64,000 nucleotides of DNA from Macrotis lagotis (lineage: Eukaryota > Chordata > Mammalia > Peramelemorphia > Peramelidae), in assembly GCF_037893015.1 (NCBI RefSeq), contig NC_133666.1, forward strand, positions 625,737,650-625,801,649, given 5' to 3'. Below the pieces are notes generated by a model. That model worked only from the letters and a program-made list of their open reading frames with translations, was not told where the DNA came from and did not search any database. Shown piece by piece: positions 43,641 through 55,540 of this stretch; position 1 is the stretch's first letter; every line of letters starts with the position of its first letter. Both the position numbers and the translations under genes were made by a program.

Positions 43641-43966
43641 TTAGAAAGTCACCCATAAAAGAAGATTGACGATTTGGAATGGCTTCCTAACTATTCAAAT
43701 GGATTCTTTCCAGAAAGCTGAATGAAGTCTCAGACATCTTTGCCAGATCTTCATCCAGGTCACTCACATCTATTAGCCAAGGAGGAACCAGGCAGGGTTT
43801 TGTCCTGGACCCTCTTCAGTTCTCCCATTTCATGATTTCTTCATCTCCCTTGGATTTAATTATCGCCTCTGCACATAATCTCAAGTCTACCAAATATATC
43901 CCTAACCTCCATCTCTAACTGCCTTTCAGACTTCTTTCCCCATACTCTCCCCAATTCCTCCCCAAT

Positions 43967-44010
<44 letters not shown>

Positions 44011-44590
44011 TCCCCCTTCCCTGTTACTCTAGAGGGCAACACTATCCTCCTAGTCCCTCAGATTCATAGCTTGCTAGTCATCCTGAATTCTTCATTGTAA
44101 CCCACTCCCCAAGTCTAAACTGTTGCCAAAATCTGTCAATTTGACCTTTGCAAGCTTCTCTTTTCTGACACCACCACCACTTTAGTGTAGGCCCTCATCA
44201 CCTGGGTGGGTGGGCCTTCCTGCTTCAATCTCTTCCCCACTCCTAAAGTATAGATCTGCCAATGTCTGTCTGTCTATCTGTCTCTCTATCTCTCTGTGTG
44301 TGTCTCTCTCCAGTCTCTCATACATATCCCCACACATAGACATGTTCATAAATTCTAATGGCTTCCTCTTGCTTCCAAGATCAGTTACAAAATGCTGTTT
44401 GGTGTTCAAATCTTTTCATAACCGAATCCTCCTCCTACTTTTCCAGTCTTAATACCTTTCTCTTTTCTATGTACTCTTCAGTGAAGTGATAGTGGTCTCT
44501 CTTCCCTTCCAAGCATTTTCTCTAGCTTTTTATTCCCCTCCATCAGGCCTGGAAGGTTCTCCCTTCTCATCCTTCCTTAACTTCCCTTAA
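43641..44590 (+). mobile_element. Second LINE L2 copy, adjacent
   Basis: TAGCCAAGGAGGAACCAGGC-type 5' part, CACATAATCTCAAGTCTACC, ATAGCTTGCTAGTCATCCTG, GACTTTTGCAAGCTTCTC-like and CTTCCTCTTGCTTCCAAGAT in L2 order. An (AC)n microsatellite lies within. Confidence 0.7.
43969..44008 (+). repeat. (AC)n microsatellite
   Basis: About 20 uninterrupted AC units. Confidence 0.95.
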
Positions 44591-44598
44591 GCCCCAAA

Positions 44599-44828
44599 TT
44601 TGTTGTTGTTAGGTCCTTTCAGTTATACCTGACTTTTGTGATCCTATTTGGGGTTTTCTTGGCAGAGGTAATGGAATGGTTTGCATGTTTTTCATTAGCT
44701 CATTTTTACAGATGAGGAAACTGAGGCAAAACAGGGTTAAGTGACTTACCCAGGGTCACATAATTAGGACATGTCTGAGGTTGGATTTGAATTTGGTCTT
44801 CCTGACTCCAAGTATTTGTCCAGGATGT
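44599..44828 (-). mobile_element. Mar1-type SINE, long form
   Basis: TTTGTTGTTGTTAGGTCCTT, CCTATTTGGGGTTTTCTTGG, GATGAGGAAACTGAGGCAAA and GAGGTTGGATTTGAATTTGG. Confidence 0.85.
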
Positions 44829-44829
44829 A

Positions 44830-45000
44830 GTGTGTTTATATTTATTTGTTTGCTTTGTTGTCTTCCTCTTCAACTCTTTGAGGGAAGGGGCGGGGTGTGC
44901 GTGTTCCTGTGCGTGTGGGTGGGGGTGTGTCCCAGTTCTTAACTTGGTGCCAGAAATTTTAATAAAAGTTTGTTGACTGACTGATTGAAGAACTGATGGC
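44830..45000 (+). mobile_element. LINE L2 3' terminus
   Basis: TTTGAGGGAAGGGGCGGGGT, a GTGT-rich stretch and AATAAAAGTTTGTTGACTGA. Confidence 0.65.
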
Positions 45001-45360
45001 AGTCTGTGGAAGCTGCTGCAGTGGATAGAATGAAAACGTGACTGGTTTAGGGTGTAACTGCTCTGTGTTTATATACCTTACTACTGAGTAATCTTTAGAG
45101 TGCTGCAATTGTGGGTGAGGTATCTTTGAGCTAATGGACTTTGGAGAGGTGCAAGTTCAAGTTAATCTCCTCGTCCCTTTTTTTTTTGTTTTACTGCTTT
45201 CTACTATGTCCTTGAAGTAGAATCCCCAGCTGATTTAGTGTTTCCTGTTGAAGAGAAAATAGATTAACTGGTGTCTGAAACTAAAATTATAAATCTCACA
45301 TTATCAAGACTTAGGCCTAGTTGAATGTCAGCTTCTTAGGACAACAGTTTCTCATTTTCT
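45001..45360. other. Intron sequence, nothing recognised
   Basis: No repeat landmark or coding support. Confidence 0.4.
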
Positions 45361-45366
45361 GAATTT

Positions 45367-45545
45367 ATGTAGCATGGTACAGTGGGAAAAGTCCCAGATC
45401 TAGGGTCATAGGACTTAGGTTTAGATCTTGGCTGTGCCAATCACTGGAAAATCTTGTAAACCTTTCCAGGCCTCAATTTCCTTACTTATTCAAAGAGATT
45501 GAGATTAGATAATCTCCTAGTTCCTTCCAGTTTTAAATCTGATCT
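45367..45545 (+). mobile_element. MIR, near full length
   Basis: TAGCATGGTACAGTGGGAAA, CTTGGCTGTGCCAATCACTG, TTTCCAGGCCTCAATTTCCT and AGTTCCTTCCAGTTTTAAAT. Confidence 0.75.
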
Positions 45546-45559
45546 TGATATTCTTGTAA

Positions 45560-46000
45560 TATTTTCACTGTTTTCTAAACCCAGCCCAAGCTATTGACTT
45601 TGTCTCCTGCACCTAACCTTCCTGTCTCTTCTTCTACCCATTTTTTTGTTTCCTGAGTTTAGTACTTGCCCCAACTGAAACCTACCTCCTTGTATACAGA
45701 CCCCACTTCCCTTTTCTTTTGTCCTACTCTAGATGTTAAGTGCACTTTCTAAAGTTGAATTGAATTATACGGGAGGAAAGAATCTACACATTTATAAATA
45801 ATAATAATCTAGAATAAGGTTGTTAGAAGTTCTTGCAAGTAAGTTTTCTCTCAAACGAAGTGTCCTGAGCTTCCAAGCTATCCTCCTCAGTCATTTCCAC
45901 AGGTCCATCTCTACAAACTTCAATTCTCAGCTTGAAATGTGGTTGGCTTTGCACAGGACCTGGAACATGGTAAGCACTTAAATGCTTCTTGATTGATTCC
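45560..46000 (+). mobile_element. Probable LINE L2 fragment, ending in L2 terminus
   Basis: GGACCTGGAACATGGTAAGC and AAATGCTTCTTGATTGATTC close the segment. The interior is too decayed to be sure. Confidence 0.45.
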
Positions 46001-46087
46001 TAGAGAACTCCAGTTTTAGAATTCTACCCTTTCCTTGGAATTAGTCCTACTACTTCATTCTGAAATCCTAGCTCCTTCTCAAAGCTT

Positions 46088-46330
46088 CTTGTTGTTTAGG
46101 TGGTGAGGTGGATTTGTGGATTGAATGTTGAACTTGGAGATCCTGTTATTCTTCAGACATTTACCCAGACAAGTCATTTAACCTCTGTTGGCTTTTATTT
46201 CCTCTTCTGAAAAATGGAAATAACAGTAACATCTGCTTCCTAAGGTAGTTTCAAGGATTAGATGAGATAATTGTAAAGTGCTTAGTATAGTGCCTAGCAT
46301 ATAGTGAAAGCTTTATAAATGTTATCACCA
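46088..46330 (+). mobile_element. MIR/THER-type CORE-SINE
   Basis: GACAAGTCATTTAACCTCTG, AATGGAAATAACAGTAACAT, AAGGATTAGATGAGATAATT and TGCCTAGCATATAGTGAAAG. Confidence 0.78.
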
Positions 46331-46774
46331 TCATCACCTCCCAGAATTGTTTAGATAAAATGAGATTAATATATGTTAAGTACTTGGTAAATTGAAAAAA
46401 GGATATCAGAAATCTCCCTTTAAGTTCCATTAAAAATAAGAAGACATATTTTCTTCAGCCTAAAATTCTTTCTAGACTTTTCCCTTTAGGAAAATAATGT
46501 GTACAATCTGAAAGTGAAAAAAAACAATCCTAAGGAAGATGTATACAAGATGGAAACTAGACTTTGGGCTATGGCATACCAAGGGGCAGTTGTCTTTTAT
46601 TCAGAAATAATTAAGATATTCCTCACAGGGTGTCCTCCTTTGATTTCACCAAGAGACACTTGAGATGAGTGATCAGAGGAGGAATTGATTTATTGAGTGA
46701 CTCTTCTATTTGCTGAAATAGAATATTAACATAAAACTGTATTTTATTATTTTGTGATATTTCCTCATTCAAGA

Positions 46775-46970
46775 TTCCTCGGATTGAAAACCATCTTTGC
46801 ATGTAATTGAAAAAATAAAATGGGGCAGCTAGGTGGAGCAGTGGATGGAGCACTGGAGTCAGGAGTACCTGAGTTCAAATCTGGCCTTAGACACTTAATA
46901 ATTTCCTGTGTGACCTTGGGCAAGTCACTTAAACCCATTGCCTTGCCCCCCCCAAAAAAACCCCTAAAAA
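46775..46970 (+). mobile_element. L1 3' tip followed by WSINE1-type SINE
   Basis: 46775-46821 is an L1 terminus (ATTGAAAACCATCTTTGCAT, GTAATTGAAAAAATAAAAT). A SINE (46822-46970) starts directly at its tail with GGGGCAGCTAGGTGGAGCAG and lacks about 10 bases in the middle. Confidence 0.8.
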
Positions 46971-46989
46971 TAGAAAATAACATTTGAGA

Positions 46990-47535
46990 TTCCTCAGATT
47001 GACTTGGGATAGAGATATTGGGTGGGGGCACAGAACCATGACATCTCACTAAGCTTGAGATGCTTGGGTTTAGAATAATGCTGAATTAATAAAAATTGTT
47101 CCTAGCAGACACCTACCTAAGACAGAGAATACATTATTTGTTTTTTTTTCCCCAAAACAAACCTTAAAGCACTAATACTAGCTATCATCATCATCATTTT
47201 CCTAGCAAGTCAGGTTTTGGGTGTCCACAGGAAATCCCTTTCATCTTTCTAAGAGATAAACTTACAAGGTAAATTAGGAGTGTTTCCATCACAGAAATTT
47301 GCATAGTTCACCTTGACTAAGAGTATCCCCAGAATTAACTAGAGTTTTTTCTTAGTTGTTATATTTAATCTTTTCATTCAAAACCCATAATGTTTTTTAA
47401 AACACTTCTGCATTTTTCTGCAAAAAGGAAATTTGTCATAACAGCTGCCATATCTGTGGTACTTTAAAGCTTATTCAGTGCTTTACCTATATTCTATTTA
47501 TTAAAATCACATCTAAAAACACTGGCGCATTTTAT
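46990..47535. other. Intron sequence, nothing recognised
   Basis: No repeat landmark beyond a short ATC run at about 47186-47200. Confidence 0.4.
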
Positions 47536-47819
47536 AGATATGGACATTGAAGGATAGAGAATTTAAGTGACTCATCCAATTCACACAAGTAACAAGTGAC
47601 AGTTAATGGGGGTGAAGAGAAAGGACTATTAGATTATGAACTTGATAAAGACCAACAAAAACAAGTATAGAAAGTAAAAACTCTTACCAGTTGTTGTCTG
47701 ACCCTCTCTGAAATACCTTCTGCAGTTCTGCTACCTTGGCCTTTGATTTGACTTTTTTTAAATAGTGAAGTTTTGTGAACCCAGGATGACTTACTCTAAA
47801 TGAAAGAATCAAAATTCAT

Positions 47820-48165
47820 ATAATTTAGACCTTAGAGATCACTGATCCAATCCCACAATCCCACCCCACTCCCACGAGGAAACTGGGGCCCAGAGAAGGG
47901 AAGTGATGTATTCAAAATTCTTCAGAAAGAAGGGAAGGAGGAAGGAAGGAAGGCAGGAATTTTTCTGTTTGCCAAACACACTAAGCATTTTATAAATAGT
48001 ATCTCCTTTCATCCTCACAACAACTCTGGGAAGTGATATTATTACTATCCTCATTTTACAGATAAGAAGACTGAGGCTGACAGAGTTGAAGTGACTGGCC
48101 CACAGTCACACAGCTAGTGAAGTAACTGAGGCCATGTTGGAACTGAGCTCTTCTGACTCCATCCA
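47820..48165 (-). mobile_element. Two MIR/THER-type fragments in complement
   Basis: 47820-47920 has ACTGGGGCCCAGAGAAGGGA. 47980-48163 has TCATCCTCACAACAACTCTG, CATTTTACAGATAAGAAGAC and AGTCACACAGCTAGTGAAGT. A GGAA run at 47928-47955 separates them. Confidence 0.72.
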
Positions 48166-48498
48166 GATGAAGGGGGCTGTCTGCGGTGGACCTTGGTCTA
48201 CTCTTGAGTGCAGCACTAAACTAAGAACAATCCATGCCCAAGCCAGATGTTTCATAAGAGACAAGGTTCTAGAAGAAAACTCAATCTATCAGTCACACAA
48301 AGGCCTTGTGTGTCTGAGATCAGAAGTACCATAGGACTGCCTTCACCATTGTTGTGTGTGCCATGTGGGATGAGGGGTGGAGGCATAGAGTGGGAGTTGG
48401 GAGGGTACTGTAGAACCACACAGGTTTTCTGAAGTCTTGGGGACAAGAAGTCATCCCTGACCTGAGCCATTACTACTGCTTTTTGAAGCATTGTGGTA

Positions 48499-48715
48499 AA
48501 TTGGAAGAGGCATTGATTATGGTGGCAGAAGACCTGGGTTCAGATAACTCTTTGATTTCTCACTACCTATGTAATCCTGAGCAAAACCCTTAACCTCTCT
48601 GGGCCTCAGTACTTTATCTATAAAATGGGTGGCAGGAGAGAGGGAGTGAGGTACATTCTTAAAATTTGACCTACATGGCCTCTAAAGGCCCTGCCCTACT
48701 CCAAATCTATGATCT
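48499..48715 (+). mobile_element. MIR
   Basis: GCATTGATTATGGTGGCAGA, GACCTGGGTTCAGATAACTC, CTCTGGGCCTCAGTACTTTA and CCTACTCCAAATCTATGATC. Confidence 0.75.
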
Positions 48716-49372
48716 TCTAAGGAAGCTTTAACAGTAAAAGATTAGGGATACAGATACTTGTTATTGGTTTAAAATGTCATTATTTGGAATATTTTGAAAG
48801 TGGGGAAAGAACTGTTCTGAAACATCTGGTTGGAAGATGATCCTGTACCATTACTCAGTGGGAGGAAAAGGTGGGGATGGCATCCATTGTCAGCAAACTT
48901 ATTAGTAGGCTCCTACTTCCTCCTCTTAGCCCACTTCCTCTTCTTACATGGGCTCTCATATCTGAGACAGAAAAAAACTATCTGGGCTTCTAAATTTTCC
49001 TGGGTGTGGTTTAAAGACCCTGAACATACATGAACTTGGTTTCTGATTTGACTGTCCTGTGATATAAGGTATCACAAAATTCTGCAGTTGGAAGAAACTT
49101 CAGTTGCCATCTAGACCAGTTCCCAAACAAAAGGCATCCAATAATGTTGTCTCTGCTTGAAGACATCCTAGAGGAGGAAGACCTCACCTCTTGAAGCAAC
49201 CTGTTCTACTTTGGATCAGTTCTGATTGTTAACAGGAAAGAGTTCTCTGACATCATATTTAAATTGCCTCTTTGCAACTTTGTTCTTGTTCTGCCCTCAG
49301 GGGCCAGAGAGAATCAGTCCAATCTCTCCTCTCTATCCAAAAGCTCTTAGGCTAGCACATTTCCTGAAGTCA

Positions 49373-49650
49373 TCTCTTGGGGGCAGCTCTATAGCAGTGG
49401 CTACAGTGCCAGCCCAGAAGTCAGGAGGACCTGAATTCAGACCGATCTCAGACACATACTAGCTATGTGACCCAAGGCAAGTCACTTATCCATGATCACC
49501 TCTAATCCAAGGCTATCTTAAGTCATCCTGATTCATATCTGACAATGGACACAGCACTTCTTCACTCAAATCTTTTTTGCTTGTCTCATGGCATCATCTC
49601 CCTGATGTTTTGGTCTTACACAAGAATGAAGGACAAGCATCAAACTAAAT
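49373..49650 (+). mobile_element. Long tRNA-derived SINE with 3' extension
   Basis: TTGGGGGCAGCTCTATAGCA head, GAGGACCTGAATTCAGACCG, then the tail CCTGATTCATATCTGACAAT, CATGGCATCATCTCCCTGAT and AGAATGAAGGACAAGC. Opposite orientation to 39959-40262 and similar length. Confidence 0.8.
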
Positions 49651-49721
49651 AGGCCCATTTCTTTCAACCTGTCTTCATATGACATATCCTCAAGACTTGT
49701 CACTATTCTGGTTCCTCTCTT

Positions 49722-49895
49722 TTTTTTTAGGTGTTTTTTTTTTCTTTTTTTTTAGTTTTTTCAAGGCAATGGGGTTAAGTGGCTTGCCCAAAGCCACACA
49801 GCTAGGTAATTATTAAGTGTCTGAGGCTGGATTTGAACTCAGGTACTTGTGACACTAGGGCTGATGCTCAATCCACTGCACCATCTAGCTGCCCA
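49722..49895 (-). mobile_element. WSINE1-type SINE
   Basis: Perfect duplication TCTGGTTCCTCTCTT at 49707-49721 and 49896-49910. Confidence 0.95.
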
Positions 49896-50210
49896 TCTGG
49901 TTCCTCTCTTATAAGATGTTTTCCCACTTGTGGAATGTTGTCTTTTTTTAAACCTTGATGCTCAAAACTGATCTAAATCTAATGTAAGCAAAGTAGGGTG
50001 GGATTATAATCTCCCCTTTTTTCTGCAAACTGTACTCCTATCCATGTAGTCCAAGATCAAATGAGATTTTTTGACTGCTACTTCATGCTGGTGACTCAGT
50101 GAGCTTGAAATCCATTAAAACCATCAGATCTTTTTCAGACATATACCACTGTCTTATGCCTCCCGTTTCATTTGTCAAATTCATTTTTGTTTCAGTATCT
50201 AAATGCAAGC

Positions 50211-50269
50211 ATTTACATTTATTCCTGTTGAATTTCATCTTTTGAAATTCAACAGGAATAAATGTAAAT
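50211..50269. repeat. Perfect 27-bp inverted repeat with 5-base spacer
   Basis: Left arm 50211-50237 (ATTTACATTTATTCCTGTTG...), spacer TCTTT 50238-50242, right arm 50243-50269, no mismatch. The left arm is normal CR1/L3 sequence; the right arm is extra and abuts the L1 at 50270. Confidence 0.97.
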
Positions 50270-51365
50270 AAGATAATACTATTAAAAATTAGAAGAAAAG
50301 CAGATTATATTTTTTTAACAGCTATGGCTAGGAGATAAAGAATAAAGCCAGTTACAAAAGATTTTAAAAAATCTTAATTATGAAGCTGAAAAGCTTCTAT
50401 AGTATAAACATAATTAATGCACTCAGAATAAGAAGGGAAGTAGTAAAATGGGGGGATCTTTATATCAGATTTCTCTGATAAGGGTTCCTTCCCCACTATA
50501 AACAATTAGTGTATGCATGTATATGTAAAACAAAAAATATTCCCCATTAGATGGTGGTAAAAGGATATGAATAAGCAATTCTCAAAAGAATTGCAAACTA
50601 TTAAAATCCATATGAAAATGTTTCCAAATCACTAATAATAATAAGAGAAATGCAAATCAAAACAACCCAGAAATTTCATCTCACACTCTGCAAATTGTAG
50701 ATGACAAGAAATAGGAATAGTCAGTACTGTAAGGTTTGTAGGGATATAGTACACTAGTGAATTCTTTGCAGAGTGAATCAGCACAACTATTTTGGAAAGC
50801 AAATGCATATTACTAAAATATCCATACACTTTGACCCAGAGATTCCATTACTAGGTTTTTCCTTTAAAGAGACCATTGATGGGAAGAAATATACCAAAAT
50901 ATTTAGAGCACAATCTTTTTGTGATAGCAAAGAGTTGGAAACAAAGTGGATTCTCATTGATTAGGGAATTGGCTAAATTACTATACTCTAAGAAATGATT
51001 CATGTGACAAATACAGAGAAACATGGAAATCTCCATGAATTGATGCAAAGTGAAGTAAGCAGAGCCAAGGATAGAATATGTACAATGACAATAAAAACTT
51101 AAATAGAACAATCACTAAAAAAAAAAAAATCAAAAGTAAATATTGCAAAATTATAAAAAACAAGTAATATAGTTCAAAAGAAGAGGTGAGTAATCCATAA
51201 GGATCTGCATTGCATATATCTTAGATTTTTTTTCAACATATTGATCAGTTATATTGATTTGTAGTTTTTTCTTTTGTCTTTAAAAATGGTATTTGTTCTC
51301 TGGGATGGGAAAGGAAACTGGAGGAAGCTAGTGATATAAAAATACATTAAAAACTTTTTTAAAGA
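50270..51365 (+). mobile_element. Older L1, ORF2 C-terminal region and 3' end, inserted in CR1/L3
   Basis: ATAATAATAAGAGAAATGCA, CATACACTTTGACCCAGAGA, TTCCATTACTAGGTTTTTCC and ATGGAAATCTCCATGAATTG, with an A/T-rich end at about 51340-51365. Distinct from the two main L1 3' UTR types. Confidence 0.8.
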
Positions 51366-51754
51366 GTACTATGTAATACTTTGTCATGTGCTCTTATAAA
51401 AATGTAGATAACTATCAATAAAATTCTCCTTATCTATTTGTTTAGTATTTTTATCAGAAAAGTCAATGAGGTTAGTCAGGCATAACCTGTTCTCGTTGAA
51501 GCCAGCTGGCTCTTTGTAATCACCACTTCTGTCTCTAGATGTTTGCCAACTAGTTTTTTAATAATCTCTTCTAAGAGGTTCTATAGGAATTTAAAGCTAG
51601 GATAAGATTTTCCATTGTCATACCTCTCTTTTTCCCTTCACTGAGAATGGCTCAGCAGTTATAGCTGCCAGGTCTTTCAGGATCTAAATATATAGTTCAT
51701 CTAGGCCTGGTAGTTCAAATTCTCTAAATGTAGATAGAGGTGCTCTTTAGCTAT

Positions 51755-51857
51755 CTTTTTTTTGGGGGGGGTTGATTTTTGCAAGGCAGTGGGGTTAAGT
51801 GACTTGTTTAAGTCCACACAGCTGTTTGCTCTGTTCACTGCACCACTTGGCTGCCCC
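51755..51857 (-). mobile_element. WSINE1-type SINE with internal deletion
   Basis: TTTTTGCAAGGCAGTGGGGT, TAAGTCCACACAGCTG, then CACTGCACCACTTGGCTGCC. About 45 bases of the middle are missing. Confidence 0.8.
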
Positions 51858-52028
51858 CAGACTCTCTCTATTTATCCTTGGTTATCAACTCCCTGGGAGT
51901 CAAATTTTGTTCTGTGATTTCCACTATAAAGTTTATTCTCCTTTACACTGAAAAACAAAAACAATGGATAGTTAAGCTGTTCTGTTTTCTCTCTAGTCAG
52001 CTAGTCTCCTTTTTCTCTATATAACTTT

Positions 52029-52164
52029 TTTTTGGCTTTTTTTTTTTTTGCAAGGCAATGGGGTTAAGTGGTTTGCCCAAGGCCACATAGCTAGGCCGGA
52101 TTTGAACTCAGATACTCCTGACTCCAGGACCAGTGCTCTATCCACTGCACAACCTAGCCACCCC
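52029..52164 (-). mobile_element. WSINE1-type SINE
   Basis: Duplication TTCTCTATATAACTTT at 52013-52028 and 52165-52180. The usual TAATTATTAAGTGTCTGAG block is absent. Confidence 0.93.
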
Positions 52165-52427
52165 TTCTCTATATAACTTTAAAAAATATCAAACAAAAAC
52201 CACATTTTTGTTTTCCACAGCTTCCTTTGGAATAGCCTCATTGCATTCTGATTTTCTTCTTTTTGAATAATATTTTTACATGTGAATCCCATATGCATAT
52301 TCATTTTCTGTTACCTGCCTGGGGTTCTGTCTTATATACATTTCTCTTTAAAAACCTAAGGTGATGGTGGCCCTCTCGTGCAGGGGGTGAGGGAGAAGGG
52401 GGCAATCTAGATCATAAAATGTAACCA

Positions 52428-52560
52428 TGGGGCACTAGGTACAGTAGATAGAGCACTGACCCAGGAGTCAGGAGGATCCAAGTTCAGATTTGGTCTTAGA
52501 TACTACTTATGTGACCCTGGACCAGTCTCTTGCCCCTAATTGTCCCCCCCCCAAAAAAAA
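52428..52560 (+). mobile_element. Mar1-type SINE
   Basis: GGGGCACTAGGTACAGTAGA, GACCCAGGAGTCAGGAGGAT and ACTTATGTGACCCTGGACC. Confidence 0.8.
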
Positions 52561-53039
52561 GGTAACCAAAAAATCTAAAATTAAAAAAAACACCTTAAGT
52601 TGTCAGGTATGTCCACACCAGCCTCTTCAGAAAAAGCCTATTTTTCTTCCATATTGAAATTGTCTCATGACTTCAGAATTTCATTCTTGACTATTTTTCA
52701 TCCCTCCTAGGTAGGCTGCCTTTGACTTTATCTGAAAACTTTATTTCATTGGTTTCTGTCAATTTTTTGTCTGAAACTTGTGAAGTTTGTTTTCCTGAAA
52801 TCTTACTATGTCCAAATGTTTGATCCTCTTAACAAACTCTAGAATGGAATGGTCATCTATGCCCAGTATTCCCATTATTCCCACCTCAGCAACTAGTTTC
52901 TCTCTGTTAGTAAGAATTAAATACAGAATAGAATTTCCCCTTGATAGTTCCTCCCTCCTTTTGAAGGATGAATTTATAATGAAGGAAAGTCAGAAAATTA
53001 TTAGCTATTTTACTTTTGGCAGAAACTGAGTTTAAGCAG

Positions 53040-53275
53040 CTGGAGCTTGATCACACAAGGAATAAGGTGCTGTACTAGGAATCATGATGACCTTGGTTCA
53101 AATTCAGCCTCAAGACATTGACTTGAGCAAGTCAATGTTACTCAACTATGGAACTATTTCTTCATCTGTAAAATGGGGATAATAGCACCCTACCTCCCAA
53201 GAAGATATTTGTAAAATTCAGCACAAATGTGAAAGAACTGTGTAATTGCTAGCTTTTATTATCATTATTATTGTA
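53040..53275 (+). mobile_element. MIR/THER-type CORE-SINE
   Basis: GACCTTGGTTCAAATTCAGC, TTTCTTCATCTGTAAAATGG, GGATAATAGCACCCTACCTC and AGCTTTTATTATCATTATTA. Confidence 0.78.
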
Positions 53276-53720
53276 ATGTCTAAATAATTGAAATTTCTGT
53301 CATTTATATGTTATGCTTTTGTGACAGCCTTGTAATCTGTTTCTCAAACTTGTCTAGACTATTTCCTCTTTCTCTCTGCCAATTGTGCTTCTTCTTCCTT
53401 TGACTTTCATTCAAATATTCTCTTTGTTACTTTTCCCCTCTAGGTCCTGAATTTTCCTGACTCTACCTGCCAAATATACAATGTTTCCTCTCCCCCCAAT
53501 CCCCCATTTCCCTTTTACTTAACCTGTTTCTTTTAAATAAATTATATCTATGGTTAGGACATGTGTTTCATTCAATCAAGTTTAAAGTAATTCCCAAGAT
53601 GTTCATTTTCTCTTTTTGTCTAAATGTAAGATTTTCTGTAGAATTATGTGAGTTTCAATACCAACTTTCTTGGAAAATTTTATCTCTTGTGAATTTTTGG
53701 ATGTCTCAGCTGCTCTGGGC
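53276..53720. other. Intron sequence, nothing recognised
   Basis: Pyrimidine-rich; may include more decayed CR1/L3, not provable by eye. Confidence 0.35.
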
Positions 53721-53725
53721 CTTCT

Positions 53726-53872
53726 TTTTTTTTTAATTAAGGCAGTGGGGTTAAATGACTTGCCCAAGGTCACACAGCTAGGCAATTATTAAGTGTCTGA
53801 GGCCACATTTGAATTCAGATCCTACTGACTCCAGGACTGGTGCTCTAGCCACTGTGCCACCTAGCTGCCCCA
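53726..53872 (-). mobile_element. WSINE1-type SINE
   Basis: TAAGGCAGTGGGGTTAAATG through CCACCTAGCTGCCCC. Confidence 0.9.
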
Positions 53873-55300
53873 TCTTTGTATTCTTTATGTCTTGGGGTTA
53901 GTATACATAGGCAGTCTTTTCTTTCTCCCATACATTTTAGCTTAAATCCCTCTTTATGACCAAGAGATTCCCACAGCAGCTAGATCATCACCAATAGTCC
54001 TGTTTCCCATTGAATCAAGCCAAGGGATGGAAAGGTTCTGGTAAAGGCAAGTGAGAAGGATGTCTTTGCACAACATTCTCCTCACTGTAAAAAACATAAC
54101 TGTGCAAGTCATGTCATGGTGTATATGATTCTTACTACCTTTGTTAGATGTACTCCCATCTCAAACTAGGAAGCTGTCCTTGTATTATAGGCTCCCACTC
54201 CCAGACACCACCTTGTTAGCCAACTAGCTGTTAACGTCCCAAATTAGTTTACACAACTAGTGCCTCCATGACTTTATTACTCTTGGCAGTACTTACTCGT
54301 ATTTCCTTCTGGAAGTGTCAGTGGTGCCTACGTGAATTTTCAGAAGTTGACAGTTGTCACCTCTTTGCTAAATCTTGGGATATTCTCATTGCCTCTTAGA
54401 TACATGCCCCAGGAAGATGACAGATTCTTCTACAGTTATTATCAGGTCCACTGGTACTTCAGTGTGCTGAGCAGGAAAACCTCAATTTACTATTATGCTC
54501 TTCCCTCTCTGACCTTTAGTGAATGATCTCTTGGTGATTACTTCTGTGGCTCTACCCTATTATTCTTTGAAGGACAAGTTGCTTCTTCCTCAGAATAACC
54601 AACAGCTTCAAATATGTTTGTTTTTAACTTTTTAGAAAAGGGTACTTACTGAGATGATCACGGTAATTTTAAAAATTCCCTTCAACCCAAAAGCACACTC
54701 CCCTTGGGAGACCTGGGCTCAAAGTTGAAGTATAATGAGAATGAGGCGCATGTGTCAGAGACACTTATGTCCACAAGGACCTCTCCCATCTCTCTTCCCC
54801 CACTCAAATCTGGCCCCAGCAGTCCTTTTCTTTGTGAAATCTTCCTATGCTTCCCTTTCAGGGTAGCCTTTCTGCCATGCTGATTGAAGGTTCCTGAAGC
54901 TTCTGTCCTCAGATTGTTCTCTGTAATGGCCACTACCTCTCCAGTGGCATTGATGACTTACTATTCTGACCTTAGAAGTAACCAAATCAGTTGCCTTAGG
55001 ATACTCATTTACCTAAAATCAGGAACAAATCAACACAAAAAAGAAACTGTACTCAGCCATGTAGTAACCATGTTTGACATAAGACAGCTGCCCTTTCACC
55101 ATCAGTGACTCACAGCAGTCCCTCTCCACTGAGGAGCTGCCAGGGAAGAGCCCTCAAATATAGCTTAAGTTCTAACCGTACAACTTCTCTTTTCTTTCCC
55201 TTTTTTTTCTTTTGAACACTTCCATTATGCATCATCCTGAAAAGAGTCATCTCTTCTCCCTCAGAATACTCCCTTTTTCCCATTAAAACCTTTCCTTTGT
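53873..55300. other. Intron sequence, nothing recognised
   Basis: Frames at 54332-54526, 54682-54933 and 54884-55108 resemble nothing known. Could be further decayed LINE. Confidence 0.35.
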
Positions 55301-55304
55301 TGGT

Positions 55305-55540
55305 GAATCATTTCAATTATGTCTGCCTTTCAGTAAACCATTTTTGAGTTTTCTTGGCAGAGATACTGATTTGCCATCTCTTCTAGCTCATTTTACAGAT
55401 GAGGAAACTGAGGCAAACATGATTAAGTGGCTTACCCAGGGTCACACAACTAATAAGTATCCAAGGCTCTATTTGTACTCAAAAAGATGAGTCTTCCTGA
55501 TTCCAAGCCCAGTGCTATATCTCCTACACTACCTATACCA
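55305..55540 (-). mobile_element. Mar1-type SINE, long form
   Basis: TTTGAGTTTTCTTGGCAGAG, GATGAGGAAACTGAGGCAAA and GATGAGTCTTCCTGATTCC. Confidence 0.82.

Larger units (their letters stand above)
49070..53025 (-). mobile_element. CR1/L3-type LINE, long minus-strand relic broken by five insertions
   Basis: Antisense of the CR1/L3 3' region, read left to right: GACATCCTAGAGGAGGAAGA (49161), GTCTTCATATGACATATCC (49670), GATCTTTTTCAGACATATAC (50128), TTTATTCCTGTTGAATTTCA (50218). Then a jump to TAGTCAGGCATAACCTGTTC (51473), ATAGTTCATCTAGGCCTGGT (51692) and TTGTGAAGTTTGTTTTCC-like (52770), with a final part near 53020. Insertions: long SINE 49373-49650, WSINE 49722-49895, L1 50270-51365, SINEs 51755-51857 and 52029-52164, Mar1 52428-52560. 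Several hundred bases of the family are missing at the L1. Confidence 0.75.
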
